Shown: positions 36,284-45,359, counted from the stretch's first letter. The stretch: DNA of 64,000 nt from Brassicibacter mesophilus (GCF_050433385.1 NZ_JBNPXI010000012.1:61857-125856), one strand, 5' to 3'. Notes: generated from the letters alone by a model not told the origin. Program-made: numbers and translations.

Positions 36284-37766
36284 CCTTAGATAACCCTCCT
36301 TTTTTAGACTTAACACTAAAAATAAAGCCTAATATTTGTAAAGTTATTATTGGAGTTAAAGCTACCATAGCAATCATTCCAAATCCATCTATCAAAACAT
36401 TTGCTCCTTCAATTGCCTCAGCAGCTCCTTGAGTAAAAGCTAGAATAAAAGTTGCAGTCATAGGCCCTGTAGCAACCCCACCAGCATCAAAGGCAATTCC
36501 TACAAATAATTTAGGTACAAAGTAAGTCATAGTAATAGAGATTAGGTATCCTGGTAAAATATAATGCCATAGCTGAATTCCAGGTACTATTATTCTTACC
36601 ATTGAAAGAGCTACTGCAAGACCAACTCCAATAGAAAGGGCAATTAATACAGCTTTTCTCTTAACATAACCACTTGTAACCTCTTCTATTTGATGTGTTA
36701 ATACATAAACAGCAGGCTCTGCTAAAATTGTCACTATACCAAGAACGAAACCCATAACAATAAGGTAAAAGTTACTATCTAAAGATGCAAGACTATATCC
36801 TACAATACCTCCTACGTCCATAAATCCAGCATTTACACCAACTAAAAATACTAAAAGTCCTACAAAAGTATAAATAAAGCCCTTTAATATCTTAGAGAAC
36901 GCTCTTTTACTTAATTTGAAAGCTATCTTTTGTAGTATTAATAGAATAATTAGTAAGGGTAATAAAGAAAGAGCACTTTCTCTGAATACAGCGGGAAAAG
37001 CCTGAACAAAGGGACCTAGTATAGAAGTTGATTCCGATATATTAAATTCAAGTCCGGGAGAAAATTCAGTAGTCTTTGAAAAAATACTCAAAACAATAAC
37101 TGATACTATTGCCCCTACAGATGCTATAGAAACCAAACCAAAGCTATCTTTTTCAGCAGCCTTACTATCTTTTTTCAATGCCGATACTCCAATTGCAAGC
37201 GCCAAAATAAATGGAACTGCCAATATACCTGTAGTTGCACCTGACGCATCAAAAGATATTGCTAAAAACTCTGATGAAGTAAATAAAGCTAGAATAAAAG
37301 TAAAGAGATATAGTATTGTTAATATTTTGTATAGTGGTACATTAGAAACTATTCTGATTAAGCCAAAAGCAATCATTATCGCCAAACCAATAGATACCAC
37401 TACAAGGATACTTAAGCTCGTAATTTGACCTGATGTAACCAGTTCTATTTGATTAGCAAGAACTAGCAGCCCAGGTTCAGCTATTGAAATAAAGAATCCA
37501 AGAACTAATCCAGCAATAATTACTATCCACATTTTATTAGTTTTTGCAAGAGTTGCTCCTACAAGATTACCAAGAGGTGTAATTCCAATATCTACTCCAA
37601 TTAAAAAAACGGATAGTCCCAAAATAATAAAAATTGCCCCAATAATAAATCTAATGATGAGATGAGGGTTGAGCGGTGTAATTGTAAAGTTTAATATAAG
37701 AACAATAATTGTGATAGGAAGAACTGAAAATAATACTTCTTTCAGTTTATCAGTTAATATATTCAA
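36273..37766 (-). CDS. DUF1538 integral membrane protein, transporter-like
   Basis: 497 residues with about 12-14 membrane helices in two homologous halves. Both halves carry the repeated phrases FLIGVDIGITPLGNLVGATL / FLVGVNAGFMDVGGIVGYSL, ISIAEPGLLVLANQIE / TILAEPAVYVLTHQIE and LAISFDASGATTGILAVPFI / VGIAFDAGGVATGPMTATFI. This is the internal duplication of DUF1538 proteins. The substrate is unknown. The AEP and FDA-G motifs repeat in the membrane and look like a transport path. TTG start behind AAGGAGAGGATG. It is coupled to a double PII gene by an 11-base overlap. Confidence 0.88.
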   Translation of the reverse strand: MNILTDKLKEVLFSVLPITIIVLILNFTITPLNPHLIIRFIIGAIFIILGLSVFLIGVDIGITPLGNLVGATLAKTNKMWIVIIAGLVLGFFISIAEPGLLVLANQIELVTSGQITSLSILVVVSIGLAIMIAFGLIRIVSNVPLYKILTILYLFTFILALFTSSEFLAISFDASGATTGILAVPFILALAIGVSALKKDSKAAEKDSFGLVSIASVGAIVSVIVLSIFSKTTEFSPGLEFNISESTSILGPFVQAFPAVFRESALSLLPLLIILLILQKIAFKLSKRAFSKILKGFIYTFVGLLVFLVGVNAGFMDVGGIVGYSLASLDSNFYLIVMGFVLGIVTILAEPAVYVLTHQIEEVTSGYVKRKAVLIALSIGVGLAVALSMVRIIVPGIQLWHYILPGYLISITMTYFVPKLFVGIAFDAGGVATGPMTATFILAFTQGAAEAIEGANVLIDGFGMIAMVALTPIITLQILGFIFSVKSKKGGLSKDEV

Positions 37767-38043
37767 ATATATTCACATCCTCTCCTTAAATATCTGCTAT
37801 AACACCTATTAAATAATATTTAGTTTTTTCCTCACTCTTCATAAAATAGTATATCATGGGTATACCCTATTATCAAACAATGGAGGATTCACTTATGTGT
37901 AAATGTCAATTTCATTTATGACTTAAATAATATATTAAAACAAATTGTGAGTTGAGGACTAATTTGACTTAACTTGATTTAGGTTGTATGCTATTATATC
38001 AGTATAGGCTAATCTTATATTTATGATAGGAGCATACAGTCAT

Positions 38044-38463
38044 ATGACTTGTTTAATCAATAGAAATCAATCGAAATTATTTATTATTTATATTATTTCT
38101 GTCGTAGTATTATTAAACTATGTGGTTATATTCAATTTCAACAATATTACAAGCAACATTGATAGTCTAAATTTTCCACATATTTTAGCTCCACAATACC
38201 ACTCAGAAGCTTTTGTTATTGAACAGGCATCTCACAATAAAAATAAACCTGATATATTGTATAGAACTACAAATATATCAGGTTTCATAATAGTTTGTAC
38301 CTATCTTTTGGTTCTAAATTATAAATATGCAGCTTATATATATTTGCATATTTATAATCTATTTTTATTTTTGCAAAGATTACTTATACCAAGACAAAAT
38401 TCTAGTAGGTACAAGGCTTCCTTTAATATTAAATATTCAGTTTATTTTAAACTAGTAGCTTAA
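38044..38463 (+). CDS. Hypothetical membrane protein
   Basis: 139 residues from ATG 38044 (ATAGGAG ahead; an upstream ATG at 38023 lies before that site). Two hydrophobic helices are visible (about 12-32 and 83-115) with a polar loop of about 50 residues between them. No family recognised. It shares a transcript with a 51-residue protein and a strong terminator. Confidence 0.5.
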   Translation: MTCLINRNQSKLFIIYIISVVVLLNYVVIFNFNNITSNIDSLNFPHILAPQYHSEAFVIEQASHNKNKPDILYRTTNISGFIIVCTYLLVLNYKYAAYIYLHIYNLFLFLQRLLIPRQNSSRYKASFNIKYSVYFKLVA

Positions 38464-38481
38464 TATAAGGAGGTTTTATAA

Positions 38482-38637
38482 ATGAAACTACAATTAGATG
38501 TAATTGCAGTTTTACTTGTTTTTATTGGATTTTGTATAGGTTCTATATTTTTAGTAAAAAAAGCCAATGAAGAAATAAAGAATCAAGAGCTGAAGAAACA
38601 AAAACATGCTAACAATGAGCAAAGTGAAAGAAAATAA
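38482..38637 (+). CDS. Small membrane protein, 51 residues
   Basis: ATG 38482 follows AAGGAGGTTTTATAA, an excellent site. One hydrophobic helix (LDVIAVLLVFIGFCIGSIFL) is followed by a charged tail rich in Lys and Glu. Single-pass small proteins of this shape often assist a membrane complex. It lies 18 bases after the 139-residue membrane protein gene, so the two are probably made together. Confidence 0.65.
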   Translation: MKLQLDVIAVLLVFIGFCIGSIFLVKKANEEIKNQELKKQKHANNEQSERK

Positions 38638-38650
38638 ATGCAAACAATTA

Positions 38651-38699
38651 AAGAATAAAAGGATATTGGAGTAAATTACTCCAATATCCTTTTATTCTT
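38651..38699. terminator. Perfect 24-bp terminator stem
   Basis: AAGAATAAAAGGATATTGGA (from 38651) continues to a perfect 24-base arm, mirrored at 38676-38699 and ending TTTTATTCTT. It closes the two-gene membrane transcript and may act from both sides. Confidence 0.85.
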
Positions 38700-38929
38700 A
38701 AGTCATAGGGATAATAATTAACTACAAATTTATTTAACCTTTGTATAAAATGCTTCAGGAATTGGTTTCTGAAAATTTTCAAAATATAAATAAAGAATAG
38801 TAAGATATGTCCATGTTAAGCTATATTCCATTATGATCCTGATAATACTAATCACTTGTCATAGTGCTTTTCTTTTCTTTACTATTATTATAAAATTATA
38901 ATAACTAAATTTATATTAGAATGATTTGT

Positions 38930-39340
38930 ATGAAAAAAGTTGCCATATATAAAAGTTAGTACAATTGAACATGACAGAGAAGGCTTTAGTATCGGTGCGC
39001 AAAAGGATGGAATATTAAAGATATATACATGATGATGGATATACTGGTACAAATACTGACAGACCATCTTTAAAATTAATGCTTGAAAAACTTAATGATA
39101 TTGACATTGTACTTGTTTATAAGCTGGATAGACTTTCACGTTCGCAGGAATATGTATTGTATTTAGTAGAAGAAAAGTTTCTGAGCAACAATGTAAACTT
39201 TGTATCTTTGTTGGAACCATTTGATACGACAACTCCATTCTGCCGTGCAATGCTTGGGATACTTGCAGTATTCGCCCAACTTGAAAGAGACACTATCGTA
39301 GAGAGAAGTAAGTAAAGTAGATATAACATTTAGTTTCTAA
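38930..39340 (+). pseudogene. Deleted copy of the large serine recombinase
   Basis: About 90 percent identical by eye to 50290-51702, including about 60 bases upstream of the start, but decayed. A frame change follows the ninth codon, a 31-base gap removes part of the catalytic domain, and a fusion after VERSK drops about 980 bases to the final ATATAACATTTAG block and stop. The intact piece 39079-39315 still reads IDIVLVYKLDRLSRSQEYVL. It lies in the same direction as the intact copy 11 kb away. Confidence 0.9.
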
Positions 39341-39429
39341 TTGCATCTATACACTATAATGAAACCCTCCACTGTAACACCAGGCTTTTATTGTCTGTTA
39401 AGCTAATTTTGAATGGAGGTAATTACAAT

Positions 39430-40194
39430 ATGACTAACACCTATCAAACATCAGAAGTGGCACGAATAATCGGCATACATCCTAATACTGTACGGCTTTA
39501 TGAGGAGCTTGAACTTATCCCAAAACCAGAGCGGCGACAAAACGGCTATCGAGTATTTACAGATTTTCATTTAGAGCAATTCCGACTTGCACGAACCGCA
39601 CTAGAAGTTGAAGTTTTACAGAATGGTTTACGGAAAAAGGCTATTGATATAATTAAAACTTCGGCTACCGGTAATCTTGAAGATGCAAAAAATACTACAA
39701 AAAACTACTTACAGCAAATCAAGATAGAACAAAGGAACGCTGAAGAAGCCATAAAAATTGTAGAGCAGCTATTGTCTGGCGACCACCAAGAAATAAATAA
39801 ACTATATCTTACGAGAAAAGAAACGGCTGATTATTTGCAAATTTCAATGGATACTCTACGAAATTGGGAATTGAATGGTTTGTTGACTGTCAAGCGAAAG
39901 AAAAATGGTTATCGAGTATATACAAATGAAGATATTAAACGGTTAAAAATCATTCGCTCTCTCCGGTGTGCCAACTATTCACTTTCAGCTATTTTACGGA
40001 TGTTAAGTGAACTATCTCACAATCCACAGGCAGATATAAAAGATGTTATTGATACCCCGGAAGAAAATGACGATATTATTTCGGTATGTGACAAACTGCT
40101 GACATCATTACGATACGCTGAAAAAAATGCACAGAGTATACTTGTTCAACTTGAAAAAATGAAAAAACAATTCAAAACAAACCCTACATTTTAA
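39430..40194 (+). CDS. Regulator with two MerR-type DNA-binding domains
   Basis: 254 residues from ATG 39430 (GGAGG at 39416-39420). The first MerR winged helix covers residues 5-75 (YQTSEVARIIGIHPNTVRLY, NGYRVFTDFHLEQF). A second is at about 135-200 (LTRKETADYLQISMDTLRNW, NGYRVYTNEDIKRLKI), with helices between and after. Double-MerR regulators precede ABC exporters in several Firmicutes. It is followed after a terminator by such an exporter, on the same strand, and base composition rises here, suggesting that the three genes arrived together. Confidence 0.88.
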   Translation: MTNTYQTSEVARIIGIHPNTVRLYEELELIPKPERRQNGYRVFTDFHLEQFRLARTALEVEVLQNGLRKKAIDIIKTSATGNLEDAKNTTKNYLQQIKIEQRNAEEAIKIVEQLLSGDHQEINKLYLTRKETADYLQISMDTLRNWELNGLLTVKRKKNGYRVYTNEDIKRLKIIRSLRCANYSLSAILRMLSELSHNPQADIKDVIDTPEENDDIISVCDKLLTSLRYAEKNAQSILVQLEKMKKQFKTNPTF

Positions 40195-40222
40195 CACCAG
40201 ACTTTCGTCTGGTGTTATTCTT
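40193..40222 (+). terminator. Intergenic terminator or attenuator overlapping the MerR stop
   Basis: AACACCAGAC (40193-40202), loop TTTC, GTCTGGTGTT (40207-40216), then ATTCTTTTT. The stem includes the regulator's stop codon and stands 30 bases before the ABC gene, so part of the transcript should end here. Confidence 0.85.
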
Positions 40223-40249
40223 TTTATAAAGAAAAAAGGAGGGTTTAGA

Positions 40250-40984
40250 GTGGAAACAGTTATCCATGTCAAAAATTTAAGCAAATCATACGCTGAAATC
40301 AAGGCAATCCAAAATGTAAATATCTCGGTTTGCCGCGGTGAAGTATTTGGTCTGCTCGGCGCTAATGGCGCAGGAAAAAGCACCACCATTGAGTGTATTT
40401 TAGGAACAAAGAAGCAAGATAGCGGAACAGTGTCTATTTTGGGAATGAACCCACAGACAGCCCGCAAGACTTTATTTGAAAAGGTTGGCGTTCAATTTCA
40501 AGAGGCCAATTATCAAGACAAAATAACAGTACGCGAGCTTTGCGAAATTACGCAATCACTTTATAAATCTGTATTAGATTATGAGGATTTATTAAAGCAG
40601 CTTAACCTTTCAGACAAACTAAAAAGTCAGGTAAGCGAACTGTCCGGTGGACAAAAGCAACGATTGTTTATCGTCCTTGCCCTAATTCCTAATCCGGAAG
40701 TTGTATTTTTAGACGAGTTGACAACGGGACTTGATGCAAGAGCAAGGCGTGACGTGTGGAAATGCCTTTCCGAGTTGAAAGTAAAAGGTCTTACAATCTT
40801 TTTAACTTCTCACTATATGGATGAAGTAGAAGCCTTATGCGATAGAATTATGATTCTCAAAAAAGGAAATATAATTTTCCATGGAACGGTAAAAGAAGCC
40901 ATAGATAGTAGTCCTTTTGAGAAATTGGAGGACGCTTATCTTTGGTATACAGACGAGGAGGTAATAAATAATGAAAGCATTTAG
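40250..40984 (+). CDS. ABC-transporter ATP-binding protein (drug/peptide export type)
   Basis: 244 residues from GTG 40250 behind AAAAGGAGGGTTTAGA. Walker A is GLLGANGAGKST, Q-loop VQFQEANYQDK, signature LSGGQKQR, Walker B PEVVFLDELTTGLD and the switch His in LTSHYMDEVEALCD. The class is the CcmA/DrrA type that drives ABC-2 permeases exporting antibiotics or peptides. The permease gene overlaps it by 14 bases. Regulation is probably by the double-MerR protein upstream. Confidence 0.93.
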   Translation: METVIHVKNLSKSYAEIKAIQNVNISVCRGEVFGLLGANGAGKSTTIECILGTKKQDSGTVSILGMNPQTARKTLFEKVGVQFQEANYQDKITVRELCEITQSLYKSVLDYEDLLKQLNLSDKLKSQVSELSGGQKQRLFIVLALIPNPEVVFLDELTTGLDARARRDVWKCLSELKVKGLTIFLTSHYMDEVEALCDRIMILKKGNIIFHGTVKEAIDSSPFEKLEDAYLWYTDEEVINNESI

Positions 40985-41714
40985 CACCATGTTAAAAACA
41001 GAGCTAAAGCTATCTTTGCGCGGTATGGATATGTTTATTTTTGCAATTTGTATGCCGGTTGTGGTCACAATCATACTTGGCATTATTTACGGGAACAAGC
41101 CCGCTTTCGACGGTGCTGAATACACCTTTTTAGCGCAGTCTTTCGGAGCGGTGTCTACCATAGCCATATGTGCCGGAGGTGTTATGGGACTACCCCTGCT
41201 TGTGTCCGATTACCGCCACAGAAAAATATTGAAAAGATTTAAGGTAACTCCTATAAGCCCTGCTATGATTTTAGCGGTACATGTGGTAATTTATGCGATT
41301 TATGCCGTCGTTTCGCTTATACTTATTTATGCTATATCAACACTTTTTTTTAATTATCATATGGTTGGTTCAGGGCTGAATTTCTTAGGAAGTTATCTTC
41401 TCATTATGCTGTCCATGTTTAGCATAGGCATGATGGTCGGCGGTGTAGCACCTAATATGAAAATAGCAAGCGCTATAGCATGTGTATTATATTTTCCCAT
41501 GTTGATTTTTTCAGGCGCAACCTTACCTTATGAAGTTATGCCTGTGGCTCTTCAAAAAGTAGCCGATGTATTGCCTTTGACACAGGGCATAAAACTCTTG
41601 AAAGCTGCTTCACTTGGCTTACCGGTTGACAGTGTTTTACTTCCTATTATTGTGATGATTGTACTTGCAGTAATATGTATAGCTGTTTCCATTCAATTTT
41701 TCAGATGGGAATGA
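40971..41714 (+). CDS. ABC-2 type permease
   Basis: 247 residues with six membrane helices in the DrrB/YadH pattern, starting MKAFSTMLKTELKLSLRGMD and ending with the conserved ATLPYEVMPVALQKVADVLP and LTQGIKLLKAASLG. It forms the membrane part of the exporter with the preceding ATPase. Its start sits in the end of that gene behind GACGAGGAGGTAATAAATA, so the two are coupled. The G+C content is clearly above that of its neighbours. Confidence 0.92.
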   Translation: MKAFSTMLKTELKLSLRGMDMFIFAICMPVVVTIILGIIYGNKPAFDGAEYTFLAQSFGAVSTIAICAGGVMGLPLLVSDYRHRKILKRFKVTPISPAMILAVHVVIYAIYAVVSLILIYAISTLFFNYHMVGSGLNFLGSYLLIMLSMFSIGMMVGGVAPNMKIASAIACVLYFPMLIFSGATLPYEVMPVALQKVADVLPLTQGIKLLKAASLGLPVDSVLLPIIVMIVLAVICIAVSIQFFRWE

Positions 41715-41734
41715 TACTGATCAGATAACAAAAC

Positions 41735-41766
41735 TACGGCGGTTTTGAAGCCCGCCGTAATTTTTA
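41735..41766 (+). terminator. Terminator of the ABC operon
   Basis: TACGGCGG (41735-41742) and CCGCCGTA (41752-41759) are followed by ATTTTT. A strong GC-rich stem. Confidence 0.9.
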
Positions 41767-42379
41767 CCTTTAACAAATGGATATAGTCAAGTATGCGGCG
41801 GCAAAAAAGGTTAACGCTATACTACTTTTTACCTTAAAGCTTATTTCAAAAAAACTCTTGACTTTAACGGTGAATCATCAAAAAAGCCATAGTCTTTTTG
41901 CGCTGGAATTCTTTCATCCACAAGGGACACTCACAAAGAACATAGATACAGTCTATAGTTCCTATGTAACTGCGGTTTTTATATAGCAATAAAGTAACCG
42001 TCAGTACAGTCAAATGTACCTCAACTCTCTCAAGAACAAATCCACATACTAGACATCGAATGGCATACCACCTCTTGTATTCAATCCAACTATTGAAAAT
42101 AACTGATGTATATATTCGTCAGGTGTTTCTCCTTGTATAGAGGACTGTACCGTGACATTGAGAAACATATTGGCAGCACTAAACAATCATAAGAGAACGG
42201 CCAGTAATACAAAATATAAAAGTGAAGCATTTCCTAATACAGATAATCCGTACTCCCTTATTTATTCTATATTTGTTTTTTTAAGATATAGCTGTGATAA
42301 TTCTAAAGATTTTCTAAAGAAATATCTTATACTGCTACTGACAAGTACTTTTATTTTACCATTAACATTACGCCACAAA
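41767..42379. other. Spacer with a coding relic
   Basis: No supported gene. On the reverse strand about 42025-42150 reads SAANMFLNVTVQSSIQGETP and DEYIHQLFSIVGLNTRGGMP without a start, a relic of unknown type. Two forward frames (41777-41986 and 42152-42397) lack ribosome sites and family likeness. Confidence 0.4.
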
Positions 42380-42937
42380 TTATTTATTACAACTTAGTAT
42401 ATAAGCAGGTGGCATATTAATTGCTTCTCTTTTCACATCTATCGCTCTAAAATACTCACCTATAAATTCTTTTTTTAGCAATGTATATTGAAACGTAATA
42501 AATTTACCTTCATCCTTCAAAATTTTATTAGTTTTGTTTAAAATAGTGCTCGCTACACTTTGAGGTAAAGAAGCAAATGGCAAACCTGAAATAACATAAT
42601 CTATATAAGGAATACCATATCTCTTTAAATGTTTATCTATATTTTCTGCTGAATCATTTATTATATATAAATTTTTCTCATCTTTGTATTTATCTCTTAA
42701 TAAGTTATAAAATTTATTATTACACTCTACAATGAGAATCACAGTGTCTTTGTTTCTTTTTTCTATTAACTTATCAGTAAAAACACCCGTTCCTGGTCCA
42801 TATTCTACTATGAATTTAGTATCATTAAAATTAATATTTTCAACCATTTTATTTGCTAATCTTGTTGAACTTGGCAATACTGCTCCAACAGTCCTTGGGT
42901 TTAATATATACTGCAAAATAAAAGATGTACTTTTCAT
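42380..42937 (-). CDS. SAM-dependent methyltransferase (phospholipid N-methyltransferase/KsgA-like)
   Basis: 185 residues. The opening FILQYILNPRTVGAVLPSST is characteristic of the PmtA-like class of phospholipid methyltransferases, which share the KsgA fold. The SAM loop is VEYGPGTGVFTDKL near 44, and the acidic end of strand two is VILIVECNNKF. YVISGLPFASLP fills the place of the NPPY-like motif. The substrate is probably a lipid amine or an rRNA base, not decidable here. Start ATG follows TAACGGAGGAAATATTATT. Confidence 0.8.
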   Translation of the reverse strand: MKSTSFILQYILNPRTVGAVLPSSTRLANKMVENINFNDTKFIVEYGPGTGVFTDKLIEKRNKDTVILIVECNNKFYNLLRDKYKDEKNLYIINDSAENIDKHLKRYGIPYIDYVISGLPFASLPQSVASTILNKTNKILKDEGKFITFQYTLLKKEFIGEYFRAIDVKREAINMPPAYILSCNK

Positions 42938-43057
42938 AATAATATTTCCTCCGTTAACTTAATCTTTAATTTCAGTATAAACCCTATACCTAAAGAAATA
43001 GCCATAAAAAATCTTAAGAATTTCTAAAGTTTCATAATACTGATAATGTCCTGAATA

Positions 43058-43690
43058 CTATCTTAACAGCTTCGGTTTGTAGTTGTGTTTCTTAATCCTT
43101 CCAACTAAACTATCTATATTATCTTCTAATCTTTCGGTATATTCAGCTTTTGTAACTTCATCTACACCTGCTGCTTTATTTCCACTAAGTTCTCTACGAA
43201 GGAACCACAATAGTACACTAGGAACTAATACCATTTGAACTAAATATCCAAGTTAGCTCATACCTTGTTGAAGATGTATTACTAAAAAATATAGGCAGCT
43301 CAACCATCTATGTTTGTAATTTAACAACTGAATAATTTTGATACTTTTAAATAATTATTTAAAGACCATAGGCTATAATTTATAACAACCTATGGTCTTC
43401 TATTGATAATACACTTTAAAAACATATAGTGCCTGTTTGAAATAAGATCCTTTTTCTACAGAGTAGAGAAGTGTTTACCCACCTCCCTCCATCAAACCAT
43501 ACATGCCGTTTTCCAGTATACGTCTTTCAGATTTTCTTCACCCTTCAGCATTCGTGACATACTAAGAGTTTTAAGACCTTCTTTATAAACTAGTAGTCTA
43601 AATTCCTTCATTTTCTCTATCCTATGTGGTCTTTGTCTTTTAAGTTTACCACTTGCATATGGTCTGCAATAATAATTTCTCATCCCAATT
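43058..43690 (-). pseudogene. Scattered group II intron / reverse transcriptase remains
   Basis: At 43203-43058 the reverse strand reads GNKAAGVDEVTKAEYTERLE then RIKKHNYKPKLLR, the N-terminal segment of group II intron reverse transcriptases (AAGVD..T...YKP). At about 43530-43441 is an RNA-like block CATGTATGGTTTGATGGAGG... followed by TCTCTACTCT, known to me from the ends of such elements. A frame at 43492-43683 overlaps this and is probably not a gene. No intact enzyme remains. Confidence 0.5.
43362..43399. terminator. Hairpin with 11-bp stem
   Basis: AAGACCATAGG (43362-43372) and CCTATGGTCTT (43389-43399) are exact inverted copies in the spacer between intron remains. T stretches on either side are short. 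Confidence 0.5.
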
Positions 43691-43787
43691 ATTTCTGGAA
43701 GCTAATCAGACATAACAATGCTACTTTATAATATGAGTCAGTGCATCATTGCTAACTAAAATTTAAAATGAAGCACCCCTTGTTTTC

Positions 43788-44348
43788 TTATCTATTTTTA
43801 AATTCAGTTTCTAAAATACTCATCACTATAGCATCATGATATTGATTATTAAAGTATAAATAATCTCTTAAAACTCCTTCTCTCTTAAATCCAAGTTTTT
43901 CATACACATGAATTGCTCTTTTGTTAAATGAATAAACTTGTAATTCAATCCTATGCAAATTATATATTCCAAACCCAAAATTAAGCACTGCTAGCATTGC
44001 GTCTGTCCCATATTTCTTGTTATAATTTTCTTCTTGGAATATTGCAATTCTTATATTTGCACTTCTGTTTTTCCAATCTATATCATTAATAACTACTTCT
44101 CCTACAATCTCATCACTTTCTTTGTTTACTATAAAAAAGTCTGCTCTTGAATTATCACTACATATTTTACTAATATAATTTCTTATTCCAACTTTAGTAA
44201 TAATAATTTTAGTACCTGTGTTTTTGAAGTTATCAAAACTTCCATTACTTAGTTTATCATAATATTCGTCAATATATTGCTCCTCTATGGGTATTAAATA
44301 AACTCTTTCGCCCTCTAAAAACCTAACTTTTTCATTTTTATTACTCAT
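43788..44348 (-). CDS. GNAT-family N-acetyltransferase
   Basis: 186 residues from ATG 44348 behind GTGGAGGTATAAA. It has the RimJ-like layout: an N-terminal RFLEGERVYLIPIEEQYIDE, the acetyl-CoA loop region NYNKKYGTDAMLAVLNFGFG near 105 and YSFNKRAIHVYEKLGFKREG near 140, ending YLYFNNQYHDAIVMSIL. The substrate is unknown; relatives act on ribosomal proteins, spermidine or antibiotics. It has a good start and an intact frame, and is not related closely to the acetyltransferase at 11.2 kb. Confidence 0.88.
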   Translation of the reverse strand: MSNKNEKVRFLEGERVYLIPIEEQYIDEYYDKLSNGSFDNFKNTGTKIIITKVGIRNYISKICSDNSRADFFIVNKESDEIVGEVVINDIDWKNRSANIRIAIFQEENYNKKYGTDAMLAVLNFGFGIYNLHRIELQVYSFNKRAIHVYEKLGFKREGVLRDYLYFNNQYHDAIVMSILETEFKNR

Positions 44349-44503
44349 TTTATACCTCCACAATATTCATATTTTTATAAAATTTAATAACTTTGCTGAT
44401 ATAATTCTATCACTCAGTTCGCTGTACCTAAAGATAAAGAACATTTCTGCATCATCCTTTACATAACAAAAGTTACCACTCACACAAGAGTGGTAACTTA
44501 AAA

Positions 44504-44773
44504 CTAAGTGTTTTTTGTATATACGATTTTTTTAATACTTTCAACTGAAAGAAAAAACTCTTCAGCAAGTTCTTTTATTGTATGTCCATTTCTATGCTTA
44601 TTATATATAGCTTTGTTTCTATCTTTTATATATTGTCTACTTCCCGAATTTTCTCCCCATCTTTTCCGTTTTTCTGGTTGAGAAGGAATATATACATATC
44701 CACCCTGAATATATTTTTGAATTTCTTTAACTAAATTATCTGGTAAGATTTTTTCAGCATTTCCATAGTTCAT
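44504..44773 (-). CDS. CD3324-family helix-turn-helix protein
   Basis: 89 residues opening MNYGNAEKILPDNLVKEIQK YIQGGYVYIPSQ, then KRKRWGENSGSRQYIKDRNK and a HTH near the end (HTIKELAEEFFLSVESIKKI). This is the family named after a Clostridioides difficile protein; Mor/transposon-activator-like fold, function unknown. Start ATG follows AAGGAGCGGAGTTTTT. A cysteine-rich small ORF and paired inverted repeats lie directly upstream. Confidence 0.85.
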   Translation of the reverse strand: MNYGNAEKILPDNLVKEIQKYIQGGYVYIPSQPEKRKRWGENSGSRQYIKDRNKAIYNKHRNGHTIKELAEEFFLSVESIKKIVYTKNT

Positions 44774-44811
44774 AAAAACTCCGCTCCTTAAAATTTTATT
44801 TTATTATTAAG

Positions 44812-44920
44812 GAAGCAAAGTCTGTTTATATGATTTTACTTGTTTAAAGGCGATATTACTACTGTATTACCCCTGTGCAACTATCGCCTATATAATATCT
44901 ACAGACTTTGCACAGAGTTC
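44812..44920 (-). promoter_or_regulatory. Nested inverted repeats upstream of the CD3324 gene
   Basis: GCAAAGTCTGT (44814-44824) pairs with ACAGACTTTGC (44911-44921). Inside it AGGCGATA (from 44848) pairs with TATCGCCT. The inner loop TGTGCAA can also pair with TTGCACA just past the outer arm. This may be a folded leader between the small ORF and the CD3324 gene. Confidence 0.45.
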
Positions 44921-44954
44921 CGCTTCTTTTATAATCTTTGGTTATATTATTCAT
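44859..44954 (-). CDS. Small cysteine-rich ORF
   Basis: 31 codons from ATG 44954 behind AAAAGGAGTGTGTAGA: MNNITKDYKRSGTLCKVCRY followed by YIGDSCTGVIQ. The LCKVCRYYIGDSC pattern looks like a mini zinc- or disulfide-holding peptide, or a gene cut by an early stop. It overlaps the inverted repeats described at 44812-44920, ahead of the CD3324 gene. Confidence 0.5.
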   Translation of the reverse strand: MNNITKDYKRSGTLCKVCRYYIGDSCTGVIQ

Positions 44955-45218
44955 TCTACACACTCCTTTTGATGAAAATTATATTAAAATTTTATTAATA
45001 TTTCAACTTAGGTATTCCTTCATATCAAATTAGAATATCTATCTGCATACTATCGTTTTTACAGATCGTTATTTTGCTAAAATTCACTGCTTCACTAAAT
45101 CTATGGATTTTAGCAGTATTTTAAGACACTTTTTGCATTCTTCAATATATTAATCTTATGTTAAACTTTTACATCATAATTAACTAATACTTTGAAAATG
45201 ATTGATTCTATCGAAAAA

Positions 45219-45266
45219 TGTCATTATTTATGGTACGGTATACCATATCATAAATAACGGCGTTTC
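45219..45266 (+). repeat. GGTACGG-type palindromic repeat, copy 4
   Basis: The longest copy: ATTATTTATGGTACGGTATA then CCATATCATAAATAACGGCG, arms of about 18 bases with few mismatches. It is some 95 bases past the stop of the leftward TetR gene. The spacer 44955-45359 shows nothing else. Confidence 0.7.
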
Positions 45267-45359
45267 TATTAAAAATATTAAGTATTCCCACTTAATAATA
45301 TTCTTACTATAGCCTACACATTAACTCTGACGTATTGACACCTAATTATCCATAATCTA

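Noticed and set aside
37861..37923. Seven-codon ORF (MCKCQFHL) behind a strong GGAGG
   Set aside because: Too short to support as a gene; it could be a leader peptide or chance.
41777..42397. Two forward frames of 69 and 81 codons after the ABC operon
   Set aside because: No ribosome binding sites, composition unlike protein, and a decayed reverse-strand frame covers part of the same DNA.
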